This document shows positions 14,193 through 22,089 of a stretch of DNA of 22,496 nt, one piece after another. The translations under genes and the position numbers were made by a program. The DNA comes from REEP01 sp964603915 (GTDB lineage: Bacteria; Pseudomonadota; Alphaproteobacteria; Rhodospirillales; Defluviicoccaceae): assembly GCA_964603915.1 (NCBI GenBank), contig CAZRWU010000037.1, forward strand, positions 1 through 22,496. Direction: 5' to 3'. The number at the start of each line of letters is the position of its first letter. Within the stretch, counting starts at the first letter, position 1. Below the pieces are notes generated by a model. It did no database searches. It was given only the letters and a program-made list of their open reading frames with translations, and had not been told where the DNA came from.

Positions 14193-15216
14193 GTTGAATC
14201 AGCGATCCCGGATGATCTTCCGGCAGATCGTTGATGCCTACCTTGAAACGGGCGAGCCGATCGGATCGCGCACGCTGTCCAAGCGGCTGCCGCTGAACCT
14301 GTCGCCGGCGACGATCCGCAATGTGATGGCCGACCTGGAAGAGGTCGGGCTTCTGTTCTCGCCGCATACGTCGGCGGGGCGTTTGCCGACGGAAGCCGGG
14401 CTGAAGCTGTTCGTCGACGGTTTGCTGGAAATCGGCGACCTGACCGGTGAAGAGCAAAGGGTGCTGACTGAGCAGTGCTCGGGGTCCGGCACGAGCCTCG
14501 AAGGGCTGCTGGAGAAGGCAACCGCGGCGCTCTCGGGGCTGTCGCATTGCGCCGGCGTGGTGATGGCGCCAAAAACCGACGCTCCCCTCAAGCACATCGA
14601 ATTGGTCAACTTGAGTCCGGGTCGAGCCTTGGTGGTTCTGGTCCAGGAGAGCGGCGCCGTCGAGAATCGGATCGTCGAAATTCCCAAGGATCTGCGGCCA
14701 TCCGCGTTGGTGGAGGCATCCAACTACCTGAGCGCCCGGCTGGTCGGCCGCAGCGTCTCCGAGGCCCGCGCCGAAATCCTCCTGGAACTCAAGGCGCATG
14801 AGGCCGAACTCGATGAACTCGCCAGCAAGGTGGTCGAGTCGGGGCTCGCGATTTGGGCCGGCGGCGAGCAAAACGGATCGTTGATCGTTCGCGGTCAAGC
14901 AAATCTTTTGGAAGATGTTCAGGCAATCGGTGATCTTGAGCACATACGCAGCCTGTTTTCGGCTCTCGAAACCAAGGAGACCATGCTCAAGATCCTGTCC
15001 CTCGTTGACAATGCGGAAGGCGTGCAAATTTTTATTGGCGCCAGTAATGAGCTTTTCAGCTTGGCAGGCTGTTCCATGATCGTTAGTTCCTATCGCGACA
15101 GCCGGCGATGCATCATTGGAGCGATCGGGGTGATTGGCCCGACGCGGATGAACTATTCCCGCATCATTCCTATGGTGGACTACAGTGCAAAACTGATCGG
15201 CCGATTTATCGGCTGA
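14149..15216 (+). CDS. hrcA: Heat-inducible transcription repressor HrcA
   Basis: HrcA represses heat-shock genes by binding CIRCE operators and needs GroEL to fold. The N-terminal winged-helix domain is clear: LNQRSRMIFRQIVDAYLETGEPIGSRTLSKRL, then LSPATIRNVMADLEEVGLLFSPHTSAGRLPTEAG (recognition helix and wing, to about residue 85). The GAF-like and inserted dimerisation domains follow to the end (IGAIGVIGPTRMNYSRIIPMVDYSA). From ATG 14149 it has 355 residues, the usual length. GTG 14164 (GAGG upstream) and ATG 14104 are other starts in frame. The strongest ribosome binding site here serves an out-of-frame leader ORF instead. grpE follows after 17 bases, so hrcA-grpE is an operon. No canonical CIRCE is visible upstream. 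Confidence 0.94.
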   Translation: MRLKPVPTRTLTVSELNQRSRMIFRQIVDAYLETGEPIGSRTLSKRLPLNLSPATIRNVMADLEEVGLLFSPHTSAGRLPTEAGLKLFVDGLLEIGDLTGEEQRVLTEQCSGSGTSLEGLLEKATAALSGLSHCAGVVMAPKTDAPLKHIELVNLSPGRALVVLVQESGAVENRIVEIPKDLRPSALVEASNYLSARLVGRSVSEARAEILLELKAHEAELDELASKVVESGLAIWAGGEQNGSLIVRGQANLLEDVQAIGDLEHIRSLFSALETKETMLKILSLVDNAEGVQIFIGASNELFSLAGCSMIVSSYRDSRRCIIGAIGVIGPTRMNYSRIIPMVDYSAKLIGRFIG

Positions 15217-15233
15217 GGGAGATTGACCAGAAA

Positions 15234-16049
15234 ATGGCGGAAACGAAGGACCACACTCAAGAGGCAAAGCCACGGCAGCCGGCAGAGAACCAGACGCCGG
15301 AGCGCGAGGAGCCTGTCCCGGATTTCGAGACGCAAGCGGACGCCGGCGCCACGAAGACGGCGGGCACCGATGAGGTGGCGGGCGGTCAAACGTCGGACAC
15401 TCTCAAGACGGCCGAGGAGCCGACGCTGGCGGAGAGACTGGCCGAGGCCGAGAGCCAGATCGCGAGCATCAACGACAAGTACAACAGAGCTTTGGCGGAA
15501 ACTGAAAACGTGCGTCGCCGCGCGGCCAGGGACAAGGCCGATGCGAGCAAGTACGCCATCTCCAGTTTCGCCCGCGACCTCTTGTCCGTCGCCGACAACC
15601 TGCGTCGCGCGGCCGGATCGGTCGATGCCGAGGCGCGGCAGCGAGATCCTGCCCTTGAAGCTCTCCTGACGGGCGTGGAGATGACCGAGAAGGAATTGCT
15701 TGTCGTGCTCGCGCGGCACGGCGTGACGCCCATCGAGGCGGAGGGACTGCCCTTCGATCCCCATGTTCACGAGGCGATGTTCGAGGTTCCCGACGAACGT
15801 GTTCCTCATGGGACGGTCGTGCAGGTGCTGGAGCGTGGTTTCATGCTTCATGATCGACCGCTTCGGCCATCGCGGGTCGGGGTGTCGCGGGGCGGGCCGA
15901 AAGAGCGGCCAGCCGACGCGTCCCAATCCAAGAAAGAGGAGGCTACGGATAATGTCGCGCCGTTCCCGGCAGGGGGCGCGACGGCTTACGAAAGAAGGGG
16001 TGATCAGGAACAGGGCCCGGCGGGATCACGCTTCGACGAGAAGCTCTAG
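15234..16049 (+). CDS. grpE: Nucleotide exchange factor GrpE
   Basis: GrpE releases ADP from DnaK in the Hsp70 cycle. The 271-residue protein has a long acidic, disordered N-terminal part (1-60), the paired-helix coiled coil (about 62-120, with DKYNRALAETENVRRRAARDKADASKYAISSFARDLLSVADNL split across its middle) and the beta domain (LPFDPHVHEAMFEVPDERVPHGTVVQVLERGFMLHDRPLRPSRVGVSRG, in two segments here). An unusually long hydrophilic tail of about 55 residues follows the conserved end at VGVSRG. The ATG at 15234 lies 17 bases after the hrcA stop, with AGGGAGA somewhat far upstream. It is co-transcribed with hrcA and converges on the DUF1848 gene. Confidence 0.93.
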   Translation: MAETKDHTQEAKPRQPAENQTPEREEPVPDFETQADAGATKTAGTDEVAGGQTSDTLKTAEEPTLAERLAEAESQIASINDKYNRALAETENVRRRAARDKADASKYAISSFARDLLSVADNLRRAAGSVDAEARQRDPALEALLTGVEMTEKELLVVLARHGVTPIEAEGLPFDPHVHEAMFEVPDERVPHGTVVQVLERGFMLHDRPLRPSRVGVSRGGPKERPADASQSKKEEATDNVAPFPAGGATAYERRGDQEQGPAGSRFDEKL

Positions 16050-16064
16050 CTGTAGCTCCCGCCG

Positions 16065-16970
16065 CTAAAAACGCGTTAGGTTGGGCGTCTGACTGGCGTC
16101 GACGAGGCTATCGCTGTCGGGGCCGTGCCGGGCGAAATTCTGCTTGGCGAGGCTTTGGCTGCCGACAGCGTAACAGTACGCGCAGCCGTGCGGGCAACTG
16201 TCGTAGGCCCCGATGTCGCGCGATGCGAAGCAGCCGCAGCGTTCGCGGTGAGGCTTGCGGGTTGCTGCAATGGGGCGCCCCGCCGCCTTCTCCAACCGTC
16301 CGGCATCAATGCAGCGCGCGTCGCGAAGACCTGTCGTCAGCAGTTCCGGCTGCCCGCAAAGCGAGGCGGTGATTCCATGTTCGGCGGCGATGGCGGCGAG
16401 ACGCGACAAGAGCGCGACTTTTTCGGATGGATCGGGGTCCGACCAGTCGAAGCCCGCGCGACGGCCTGCGGCGTTCAGGTTGCGCTTGGTCTTGCGGTAG
16501 GCGTGCGCAAACGACAACACAACCTCGTCCACGGCTCCCGAGACGGCGCCGCTTAATCGGGCGAACGTGTCGATATGCCAGTCCGCCGGTGTCAGGGACG
16601 TCATGACGACAGGGTCGTAGCGCCACACGCCGACTGCTTTGCCGAATGTCCTGCTCAGGCGGTGCAAGTGCTCGGCTGCATGTTCCGGGGCAATCGTGGC
16701 CCGATCAAGAGCGCGCGGGTAGCCGGTGATGGTGTACTGAACGACGAAGGGAAAGCCCCGCTGCCGCATCTCATCAAGAACGCCGAGGAAGGGCCCGACA
16801 TTGCGCGTCCAGAAGACGAACCCATCGACGCTGTCCCGCGTCAGCAGAACCGTCTGGGAGCGTCTGCTGTAGGGATTGACCGTACGGGCGAAACCGGCAT
16901 TGAGCCGGTTGAGGAACCATTCTCCGTAAAAAGCCGGAATATCCGTTTTGTAGCTGGCGGAAACGATCAT
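16065..16970 (-). CDS. DUF1848 family protein with C-terminal cysteine cluster
   Basis: This 301-residue protein starts MIVSASYKTDIPAFYGEWFL, the signature opening of the DUF1848 family. It continues with VDGFVFWTRNVGPFL and VVQYTITGYPRALD, also typical. The C-terminal part holds five cysteines (245, 247, 259, 263, 266) in CGCFASRDIGAYDSCPHGC followed by AYCYA, a C-x3-C-x2-C arrangement like that of radical SAM 4Fe-4S clusters but at the C-terminus. The family has no established reaction; I infer an iron-sulfur protein, possibly radical-SAM-related. The gene lies alone on the opposite strand between grpE and dnaK, converging on grpE and divergent from dnaK. No clear ribosome binding site precedes the ATG, so translation may be weak or leaderless. 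Confidence 0.85.
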   Translation of the reverse strand: MIVSASYKTDIPAFYGEWFLNRLNAGFARTVNPYSRRSQTVLLTRDSVDGFVFWTRNVGPFLGVLDEMRQRGFPFVVQYTITGYPRALDRATIAPEHAAEHLHRLSRTFGKAVGVWRYDPVVMTSLTPADWHIDTFARLSGAVSGAVDEVVLSFAHAYRKTKRNLNAAGRRAGFDWSDPDPSEKVALLSRLAAIAAEHGITASLCGQPELLTTGLRDARCIDAGRLEKAAGRPIAATRKPHRERCGCFASRDIGAYDSCPHGCAYCYAVGSQSLAKQNFARHGPDSDSLVDASQTPNLTRF

Positions 16971-17084
16971 GGTTTCGGTGGTTGCTCATGGCATCTTGAA
17001 GGCGGTTCGGCCCCCGCGGTGGTTTGCGAACGTTCTCCGCGCGCGCCGGGCGGCGACGGTTAAAATGCAAATGCGGAGCAGCGG

Positions 17085-17114
17085 TTGCGCGCTCTACTGC
17101 CCCCGCATATATAT
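17085..17114 (+). promoter_or_regulatory. Candidate dnaK promoter
   Basis: TTGCGC (17085-17090), 17 bases and TATATA (17108-17113) form a moderate sigma-70-like promoter. The CCCCGCATAT block within it also resembles the CCCCATNT -10 element of sigma-32 (RpoH) promoters, expected for dnaK in alphaproteobacteria, but the -35 match to CTTGAA is poor. Confidence 0.35.
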
Positions 17115-17136
17115 CGCGCAACTTGAGAGATATGGA

Positions 17137-17151
17137 AATTCTTGGAGAATT
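17137..17151 (+). promoter_or_regulatory. Small inverted repeat in the dnaK leader
   Basis: AATTCT-TGG-AGAATT is a six-base-pair perfect inverted repeat in the predicted 5' untranslated region, 66 bases before the dnaK ATG. Its A/T-rich stem would melt easily at raised temperature. No function is shown. Confidence 0.25.
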
Positions 17152-17216
17152 CGAACGAGGGGACCTGCGCGGCGCCAAGCCGGGCCGCGAAGCTCTGCCG
17201 ACAGTGAGGTGAAAGA

Positions 17217-19151
17217 ATGGGCAAGGTTATTGGAATCGATCTTGGAACCACCAACTCTTGCGTCGCTGTTATGGAAGGCAAGGACGCAAAGGTGATTGAA
17301 AATGCCGAGGGCGCGCGGACGACACCGTCGATGGTTGCCTTCACCGATTCCGGTGAGCGCCTCGTCGGGCAGCCGGCAAAGCGTCAGGCGGTCACCAATC
17401 CGGAGAACACGCTCTTCGCCATCAAGCGGCTGATCGGGCGTCGCTACGATGATCCGATAACGGAGAAGGACAAGGATCTTGTTCCTTATCGCATCGTGCG
17501 CGCGGACAATGGCGATGCATGGGTCGAGGCGCAGGGCACCAAGTACAGCCCAAGCCAGGTGAGCGCCTTCATCTTGCAGAAAATGAAGGAGACCGCGGAG
17601 AGTTATCTTGGCGAGCCGGTCACTCAGGCGGTCATCACGGTGCCGGCATACTTCAACGATGCGCAGCGGCAGGCCACCAAGGATGCCGGCAAGATCGCCG
17701 GTCTCGAGGTGCTTCGGATCATCAATGAACCGACGGCGGCCGCCCTGGCCTACGGTCTGGAAAAGAAGAAAAGCGGCGTTGTCGCCGTTTACGACCTTGG
17801 CGGCGGAACATTCGACATCTCGATCCTGGAGATCGGCGATGGCGTGTTCGAGGTCAAGTCGACCAATGGCGATACCTTCTTGGGCGGCGAGGATTTCGAC
17901 AAGAAGATCCTCGATTACCTAGCCGACGAGTTCAAGAAGGAGCAGGGCATTGACTTGCGCCGCGATCGCCTTGCGTTGCAGCGTCTGAAGGAAGGCGCCG
18001 AAAAGGCCAAGATCGAGCTCTCCAGCGCGATGCAAACCGAGGTCAACTTGCCGTTCATCACGGCCGACCAGAGCGGGCCGAAGCACCTCAACATCAAGCT
18101 GACTCGGGCGAAGCTCGAAGCGCTTGTCGAGGATTTGATCGAGCGGACGGTCGGGCCTTGCCGGGCGGCGCTCAAGGATGCGGGCCTCAAGGCGAGCGAG
18201 ATCGATGAGATTATTCTCGTCGGCGGTCAGACCCGCATGCCCAAGGTCGTCGAGACGGTCAAGGAGTTCTTCGGGCGCGAACCCCACAAGGGCGTTAATC
18301 CCGATGAAGTTGTCGCGGTCGGCGCGGCCATTCAAGGCGGCGTTCTCAAGGGCGAGGTGAAGGACGTCCTGTTGCTCGACGTCACGCCGTTGTCCCTCGG
18401 CATCGAAACCCTGGGCGGCGTGTTCACCCGCTTGATCGACCGCAACACGACCATTCCAACGCGCAAAAGCCAAGTATTCTCAACGGCCGAGGACGGTCAG
18501 ACGGCGGTGACGATCCGGGTCTTCCAAGGCGAGCGGGAGATGGCTGCCGACAACAAGCTTCTCGGTCAGTTTGACTTGGTGGGCATTCCGCCGGCGCCGC
18601 GTGGCGTGCCTCAGGTCGAAGTGACGTTCGATATCGACGCCAACGGCATCGTCAATGTCTCCGCGCGCGACAAGGCGACCGGCAAGGAACAGCAGATCCG
18701 CATTCAGGCCTCCGGCGGTCTCAGCGACGCGGATATCGAGAAAATGGTTCGGGATGCGGAAGAGCACGTCGCCGAGGACAAGAAGCGTCGCGAACTGGTC
18801 GAGGCGCGCAACCACGCCGACAGCATGATCCACGCCACCGAAAAGAGCCTCAAGGAGTTGGGCGACAAGGTTTCGAGCGGCGATAAGGACAACATCGAGA
18901 AGGCCATGGCCAGCTTGCGCGACGCCATGAACACCGACGACACCGACGCCATCAAGGCCAAGACCGAGGCGCTCAGCCAAGCTTCGATGAAGCTCGGTGA
19001 AGCGATTTATCGGGCGAGTCAGGCCGAGAGCGCGGCAGGTGGCGGCCCGGGTGGTCCGGGCGGCGACGCCGAAAGTGCCGGCCGTGAAGAAAAGGTCGTC
19101 GATGCAGAGTTCGAGGAAGTTGATCCGGAGCGTGACAAGAAAGCTGGTTGA
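17217..19151 (+). CDS. dnaK: Molecular chaperone DnaK (Hsp70)
   Basis: DnaK is the ATP-dependent chaperone that binds exposed hydrophobic segments. The 644-residue protein is full length. The nucleotide-binding domain (1 to about 385) shows GKVIGIDLGTTNSCVAVMEG (phosphate 1), VYDLGGGTFDISILE (phosphate 2) and EIILVGGQTRMPKV (adenosine). The linker DVLLLDVTPLSLGIETLGGV follows, then the substrate-binding domain and helical lid. The C-terminus has a Gly/Pro-rich stretch and the conserved EEKVVDAEFEEVD end. GAGGTGAAAG precedes the ATG at ideal spacing. A leader of about 245 bases separates it from the divergent DUF1848 gene. A terminator follows before dnaJ, so DnaK is probably made in excess of DnaJ. 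Confidence 0.98.
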   Translation: MGKVIGIDLGTTNSCVAVMEGKDAKVIENAEGARTTPSMVAFTDSGERLVGQPAKRQAVTNPENTLFAIKRLIGRRYDDPITEKDKDLVPYRIVRADNGDAWVEAQGTKYSPSQVSAFILQKMKETAESYLGEPVTQAVITVPAYFNDAQRQATKDAGKIAGLEVLRIINEPTAAALAYGLEKKKSGVVAVYDLGGGTFDISILEIGDGVFEVKSTNGDTFLGGEDFDKKILDYLADEFKKEQGIDLRRDRLALQRLKEGAEKAKIELSSAMQTEVNLPFITADQSGPKHLNIKLTRAKLEALVEDLIERTVGPCRAALKDAGLKASEIDEIILVGGQTRMPKVVETVKEFFGREPHKGVNPDEVVAVGAAIQGGVLKGEVKDVLLLDVTPLSLGIETLGGVFTRLIDRNTTIPTRKSQVFSTAEDGQTAVTIRVFQGEREMAADNKLLGQFDLVGIPPAPRGVPQVEVTFDIDANGIVNVSARDKATGKEQQIRIQASGGLSDADIEKMVRDAEEHVAEDKKRRELVEARNHADSMIHATEKSLKELGDKVSSGDKDNIEKAMASLRDAMNTDDTDAIKAKTEALSQASMKLGEAIYRASQAESAAGGGPGGPGGDAESAGREEKVVDAEFEEVDPERDKKAG

Positions 19152-19188
19152 ACTCGGTGTTGTTGTGATCCGCGTTTGAATCTGGCGG

Positions 19189-19234
19189 TCCCACCGGTGA
19201 TTGGTTAGAACCATGCCGGTGGGATTTTGCTTTT
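19189..19234 (+). terminator. Intrinsic terminator/attenuator between dnaK and dnaJ
   Basis: TCCCACCGG (19189-19197) pairs perfectly with CCGGTGGGA (19216-19224), with an 18-base loop, followed by TTTTGCTTTT. It lies only 14 bases before the dnaJ ATG. It should end many dnaK transcripts and let only some reach dnaJ. Confidence 0.85.
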
Positions 19235-19247
19235 CGGGCGGCAGCTG

Positions 19248-20378
19248 ATGTCAAAAGAAGATTACTACCGCACTCTTGGCGTCGACCGCGACGCCAGCAG
19301 CGAAGAGATCAAGAAAGCGTATCGCAAGCTTGCGATGCAGTGTCATCCTGACCGGAATCCCGGTGACAAAGACGCCGAGCGCAGGTTCAAGGAACTCAAC
19401 GAAGCTTATGAGGTCTTGAAAGACGGTCAGAAGCGCGCCGCTTATGACCGCTTCGGCCACGCCGCTTTCGAGGCGGGCGGCGGCGATGGCGGTTTTGGCG
19501 CCGGTTTCGGCGGTGGCGGTTTCGCCGACATCTTCGAGGAGATGTTCGGTGACTTCATGGGTGGTCGTCGCGGTGGCAGGGGCAGCGGGCGGGGCGCCGA
19601 TCTGCGTTACAACCTCGAGATTAACTTGGAGGAAGCATTCACCGGCAAGAAGGCCAGTGTTCGAACGCCGACGGCCGTTCCCTGCGACGCATGCAATGGT
19701 TCCGGAAGCGCCGGCGGTGCGGCGCCCGCCGGATGCCCGACTTGCCGCGGCATAGGACGCGTTCGCACCCAGTCAGGGTTCTTCACGGTGGAGCGGACCT
19801 GTCCGACGTGTGGGGGGGCGGGCCAAGTGATCAAGGATCCGTGTCGCGAGTGCGGGGGCGCGGGTCGGATCCAGAAAGAAAAGACCTTACAGGTAACCAT
19901 TCCGCCGGGAGTCGAAGACGGCACGCGGATCAGGCTGGCGAACGAGGGAGAGGCCGGGGTTCGCGGTGGACCGCCCGGTGATCTGTACATTTTTGTATCG
20001 GTGGCGCCGCATCGGTTTTTTGTTCGCGATGGCGCCAATATTCATTGTCGGGTTCCTATCCCGATGAGCAAGGCCGCGCTCGGCGGCTCGGCGGAAGTGC
20101 CCACTTTGGAGGGCTCGCGCGCCCGCATCAGCATCCCTCCCGGTACGCAGACCGGCCGGCAGTTCCGCCTCAAGGGCAAAGGGATGCCCGTCCTGCGGTC
20201 AACAGCGCGCGGTGACCTTTTTGTCGAGGCCGTTGTCGAGACGCCGGTGAATTTGACCGAAAAGCAGAAAAAGCTGCTTGAAGAGTTCGAAGCTGCTGGC
20301 ACCGAGGATCGGCACAGCCCGGAATCGCATGGGTTCTTTGCCAAGGTTAAGGAACTCTGGGAGGATTTGCGAGATTAG
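19248..20378 (+). CDS. dnaJ: Molecular chaperone DnaJ (Hsp40)
   Basis: DnaJ delivers substrates to DnaK and stimulates its ATPase. The 376-residue type I protein shows all domains: the J domain (about 4-68) with the HPD motif in CHPDRNPGD, a Gly/Phe-rich region (about 75-120), four zinc-binding repeats (CDACNGSG, CPTCRGIG, CPTCGGAG, CRECGGAG; about 145-215), and the C-terminal peptide-binding domains with IPPGVEDGTRIRLANEGEAG and FRLKGKGMPVL. The ATG at 19248 (SKEDYYRTLGV) fits the family. No clear ribosome binding site is seen, and the start lies just after the terminator hairpin. A TTG/GTG-type start seven codons upstream is possible but unlikely. dapB follows after 87 bases. Confidence 0.97.
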   Translation: MSKEDYYRTLGVDRDASSEEIKKAYRKLAMQCHPDRNPGDKDAERRFKELNEAYEVLKDGQKRAAYDRFGHAAFEAGGGDGGFGAGFGGGGFADIFEEMFGDFMGGRRGGRGSGRGADLRYNLEINLEEAFTGKKASVRTPTAVPCDACNGSGSAGGAAPAGCPTCRGIGRVRTQSGFFTVERTCPTCGGAGQVIKDPCRECGGAGRIQKEKTLQVTIPPGVEDGTRIRLANEGEAGVRGGPPGDLYIFVSVAPHRFFVRDGANIHCRVPIPMSKAALGGSAEVPTLEGSRARISIPPGTQTGRQFRLKGKGMPVLRSTARGDLFVEAVVETPVNLTEKQKKLLEEFEAAGTEDRHSPESHGFFAKVKELWEDLRD

Positions 20379-20465
20379 GGACATCGGATTCACTGGATCC
20401 ACCCGCCTGCCGAGAACTGGCGCCTCAAAACAAAGGGCGGCGCTGGACTCATGGGGGGAGCCGGC

Positions 20466-21266
20466 ATGAAAATTGGCGTCGTCGGGTGTGGCGGCCGCAT
20501 GGGCCGCATGATTGTGCATGCGATTCTTCACACGGATGATGTGAGCCTTGCGGGAGGCACTGAACAGGCAGGTCATGAAGTCATCGGTCGCGATATCGCC
20601 GAATTGGCCAACGTCAAGGCGTGCGGACTCCGCGTCGAAACCGATGCTGAGGCTCTGTTCGAGCGCTCCGATGCCGTTATCGACTTCACGTCGCCAACGG
20701 CAACCGCGACCCACGCGGGCCTAGCCGCTCGCTACGAGACTGCCCTGATCGTCGGGACGACGGGATTGGGGCCGGAGCAGCATGAAAGCTTGGCCGCTGC
20801 GGCGCAATTCGTTGTGGTGGTTGTCGCCGCCAATATGAGCGTCGGCGTCAATCTTCTTCTCGGTTTGACACGGCAGGTCTCGGCGATTCTCGGCGATGAG
20901 TACGACATCGAGGTTGTTGAAATGCACCATCGCTATAAGGTGGACGCGCCATCCGGCACGGCGCTCGCGCTTGGCCATGCCGCCGCCGCGGGGCGGGGGA
21001 CATCGCTCGACTCGGTGTCGCAAAGGGTGCGCGATGGCCAGATCGGCAGCCGTCGGTCGGGGACCATCGGCTTCGCAACCTTGCGCGGGGGTGATGTCGT
21101 TGGCGAGCATACGGTGATTTTTGCCGGCGAGGGCGAGCGTATCGAACTCACGCACAGGGCGACGTCGCGAGCTATCTTCGCGCAAGGAGCCGTTCGCGCC
21201 GCCCGGTGGAGTGAAGGGCGCTCGCCCGGGCTCTATTCCATGCGCCAAGTCCTTGGACTCGAGTAG
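20466..21266 (+). CDS. dapB: 4-hydroxy-tetrahydrodipicolinate reductase
   Basis: DapB reduces hydroxy-tetrahydrodipicolinate with NAD(P)H in the lysine and diaminopimelate pathway, which also feeds peptidoglycan. The 266-residue protein is full length. It starts MKIGVVGCGGRMGRMI (dinucleotide-binding loop), then AVIDFTSPTAT, IVGTTGLG, VAANMSVGVNLLL, and the catalytic segment VVEMHHRYKVDAPSGTALALG with the active-site His pair and Lys. FATLRGGDVVGEHTVIF is also typical. The ATG at 20466 was chosen because GGGGGGAG sits at good spacing; an ATG five codons upstream is in frame. It follows dnaJ in the same direction, a common linkage in this class, and converges on the SRAP gene. Confidence 0.96.
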   Translation: MKIGVVGCGGRMGRMIVHAILHTDDVSLAGGTEQAGHEVIGRDIAELANVKACGLRVETDAEALFERSDAVIDFTSPTATATHAGLAARYETALIVGTTGLGPEQHESLAAAAQFVVVVVAANMSVGVNLLLGLTRQVSAILGDEYDIEVVEMHHRYKVDAPSGTALALGHAAAAGRGTSLDSVSQRVRDGQIGSRRSGTIGFATLRGGDVVGEHTVIFAGEGERIELTHRATSRAIFAQGAVRAARWSEGRSPGLYSMRQVLGLE

Positions 21267-21316
21267 CAAACCGCTTCCTCAAGCCACGCCGGTCTTTATG
21301 CAAAGTCAGCCGCTTT

Positions 21317-22024
21317 CTACAGAAGCCGGTCGGGAGCGGGCGGAAGCGGGGCGATGCACTCGGGATCATCGTTGCGAACGCTATTGACGCGGGCGCTGAC
21401 TGGGTAGACCGTGAGCGGTCCGCTGAAGGGCCGAAGCAGCGACTCCGCCGCATCGGGCGGCGCGCTCAGCCACATCCTGAATTCCTCTGGCGTCAACATC
21501 ACCGGCATGCGCTCGTGAATTCCTGCAATCGCCTCGCTCGCCGCCGTCGTCACAATCGTGCAGGTGTCGAGCCGCTGACCGCCAGGAGGAGCCCATTCCT
21601 CCCACAAGCCGGCAAATGCGAACGGCGCGCCGCCGCCGCGGGTTATATAGTAGGGTTGCTTGCGCCGCCCCGTTTCCTTGCGCCACTCGTAAAAGCCGTC
21701 GGCGACAATGAGACAACGCCGGCGGCGGAACGCTTCCCGGAAGGCCGGCTTGATCCGCACGCTCTCCGCCCGCGCGTTGATCATTTTCGCGCCGATGTTT
21801 GCATCTTTAGCCCAGAATGGCACCAAGCCCCAGCGGATCAGGACGAGTTCGCAATGGTTTCCGCCGCTCTTGTGAGCCTCCTGCGTCGGCCGAACCACGG
21901 CAATATCGGTGCTGGGCGCGATATTATAGCGAGGCGCGAAGTTGGAGGGGCTGGGACTTTCGACAATCTCGTAAAGCTGAACCAGCTCGGACCAAGCTCG
22001 TGCCTGAGTGAACCGACCACACAT
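21317..22024 (-). CDS. SOS response-associated peptidase family protein (SRAP, YedK/HMCES-like)
   Basis: SRAP proteins form a covalent thiazolidine link to abasic sites in single-stranded DNA through the N-terminal cysteine, shielding them from strand breakage. The chosen start gives MCGRFTQ, placing the catalytic Cys at position 2 as required after Met removal; an upstream ATG at 22036 would bury it. The other active-site residues are visible: N83 in NARAES, E113 in ADGFYEW and H170 in HERMPVML. The WGLVPFWAKD motif is also present. At 235 residues it is full length. No alphaproteobacterial LexA box (GTTC-N7-GTTC) was seen upstream. It is followed convergently by dapB. Confidence 0.93.
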   Translation of the reverse strand: MCGRFTQARAWSELVQLYEIVESPSPSNFAPRYNIAPSTDIAVVRPTQEAHKSGGNHCELVLIRWGLVPFWAKDANIGAKMINARAESVRIKPAFREAFRRRRCLIVADGFYEWRKETGRRKQPYYITRGGGAPFAFAGLWEEWAPPGGQRLDTCTIVTTAASEAIAGIHERMPVMLTPEEFRMWLSAPPDAAESLLRPFSGPLTVYPVSARVNSVRNDDPECIAPLPPAPDRLL

Positions 22025-22069
22025 GAAAACCAGCATAGCCGGTCGGTCAGGCCGTCGGCAATGCCGCTT

Positions 22070-22089
22070 CGTGATCGGCTGGGATCACG
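22070..22089 (-). terminator. Hairpin immediately after the hydrolase stop codon
   Basis: CGTGATC (22070-22076) pairs perfectly with GATCACG (22083-22089) around a six-base loop, directly adjoining the stop codon of the hydrolase gene. There is no T-run, so it is a weak terminator or mRNA end candidate. Confidence 0.3.

Noticed and set aside
14017..15273. Minus-strand open frame of 418 codons
   Set aside because: It is antisense to hrcA and has no family features.
21340..21370. GCACTC-like half of a CIRCE element
   Set aside because: There is only a half-site, without a GAGTGC partner at nine bases, and it lies inside the SRAP coding region.
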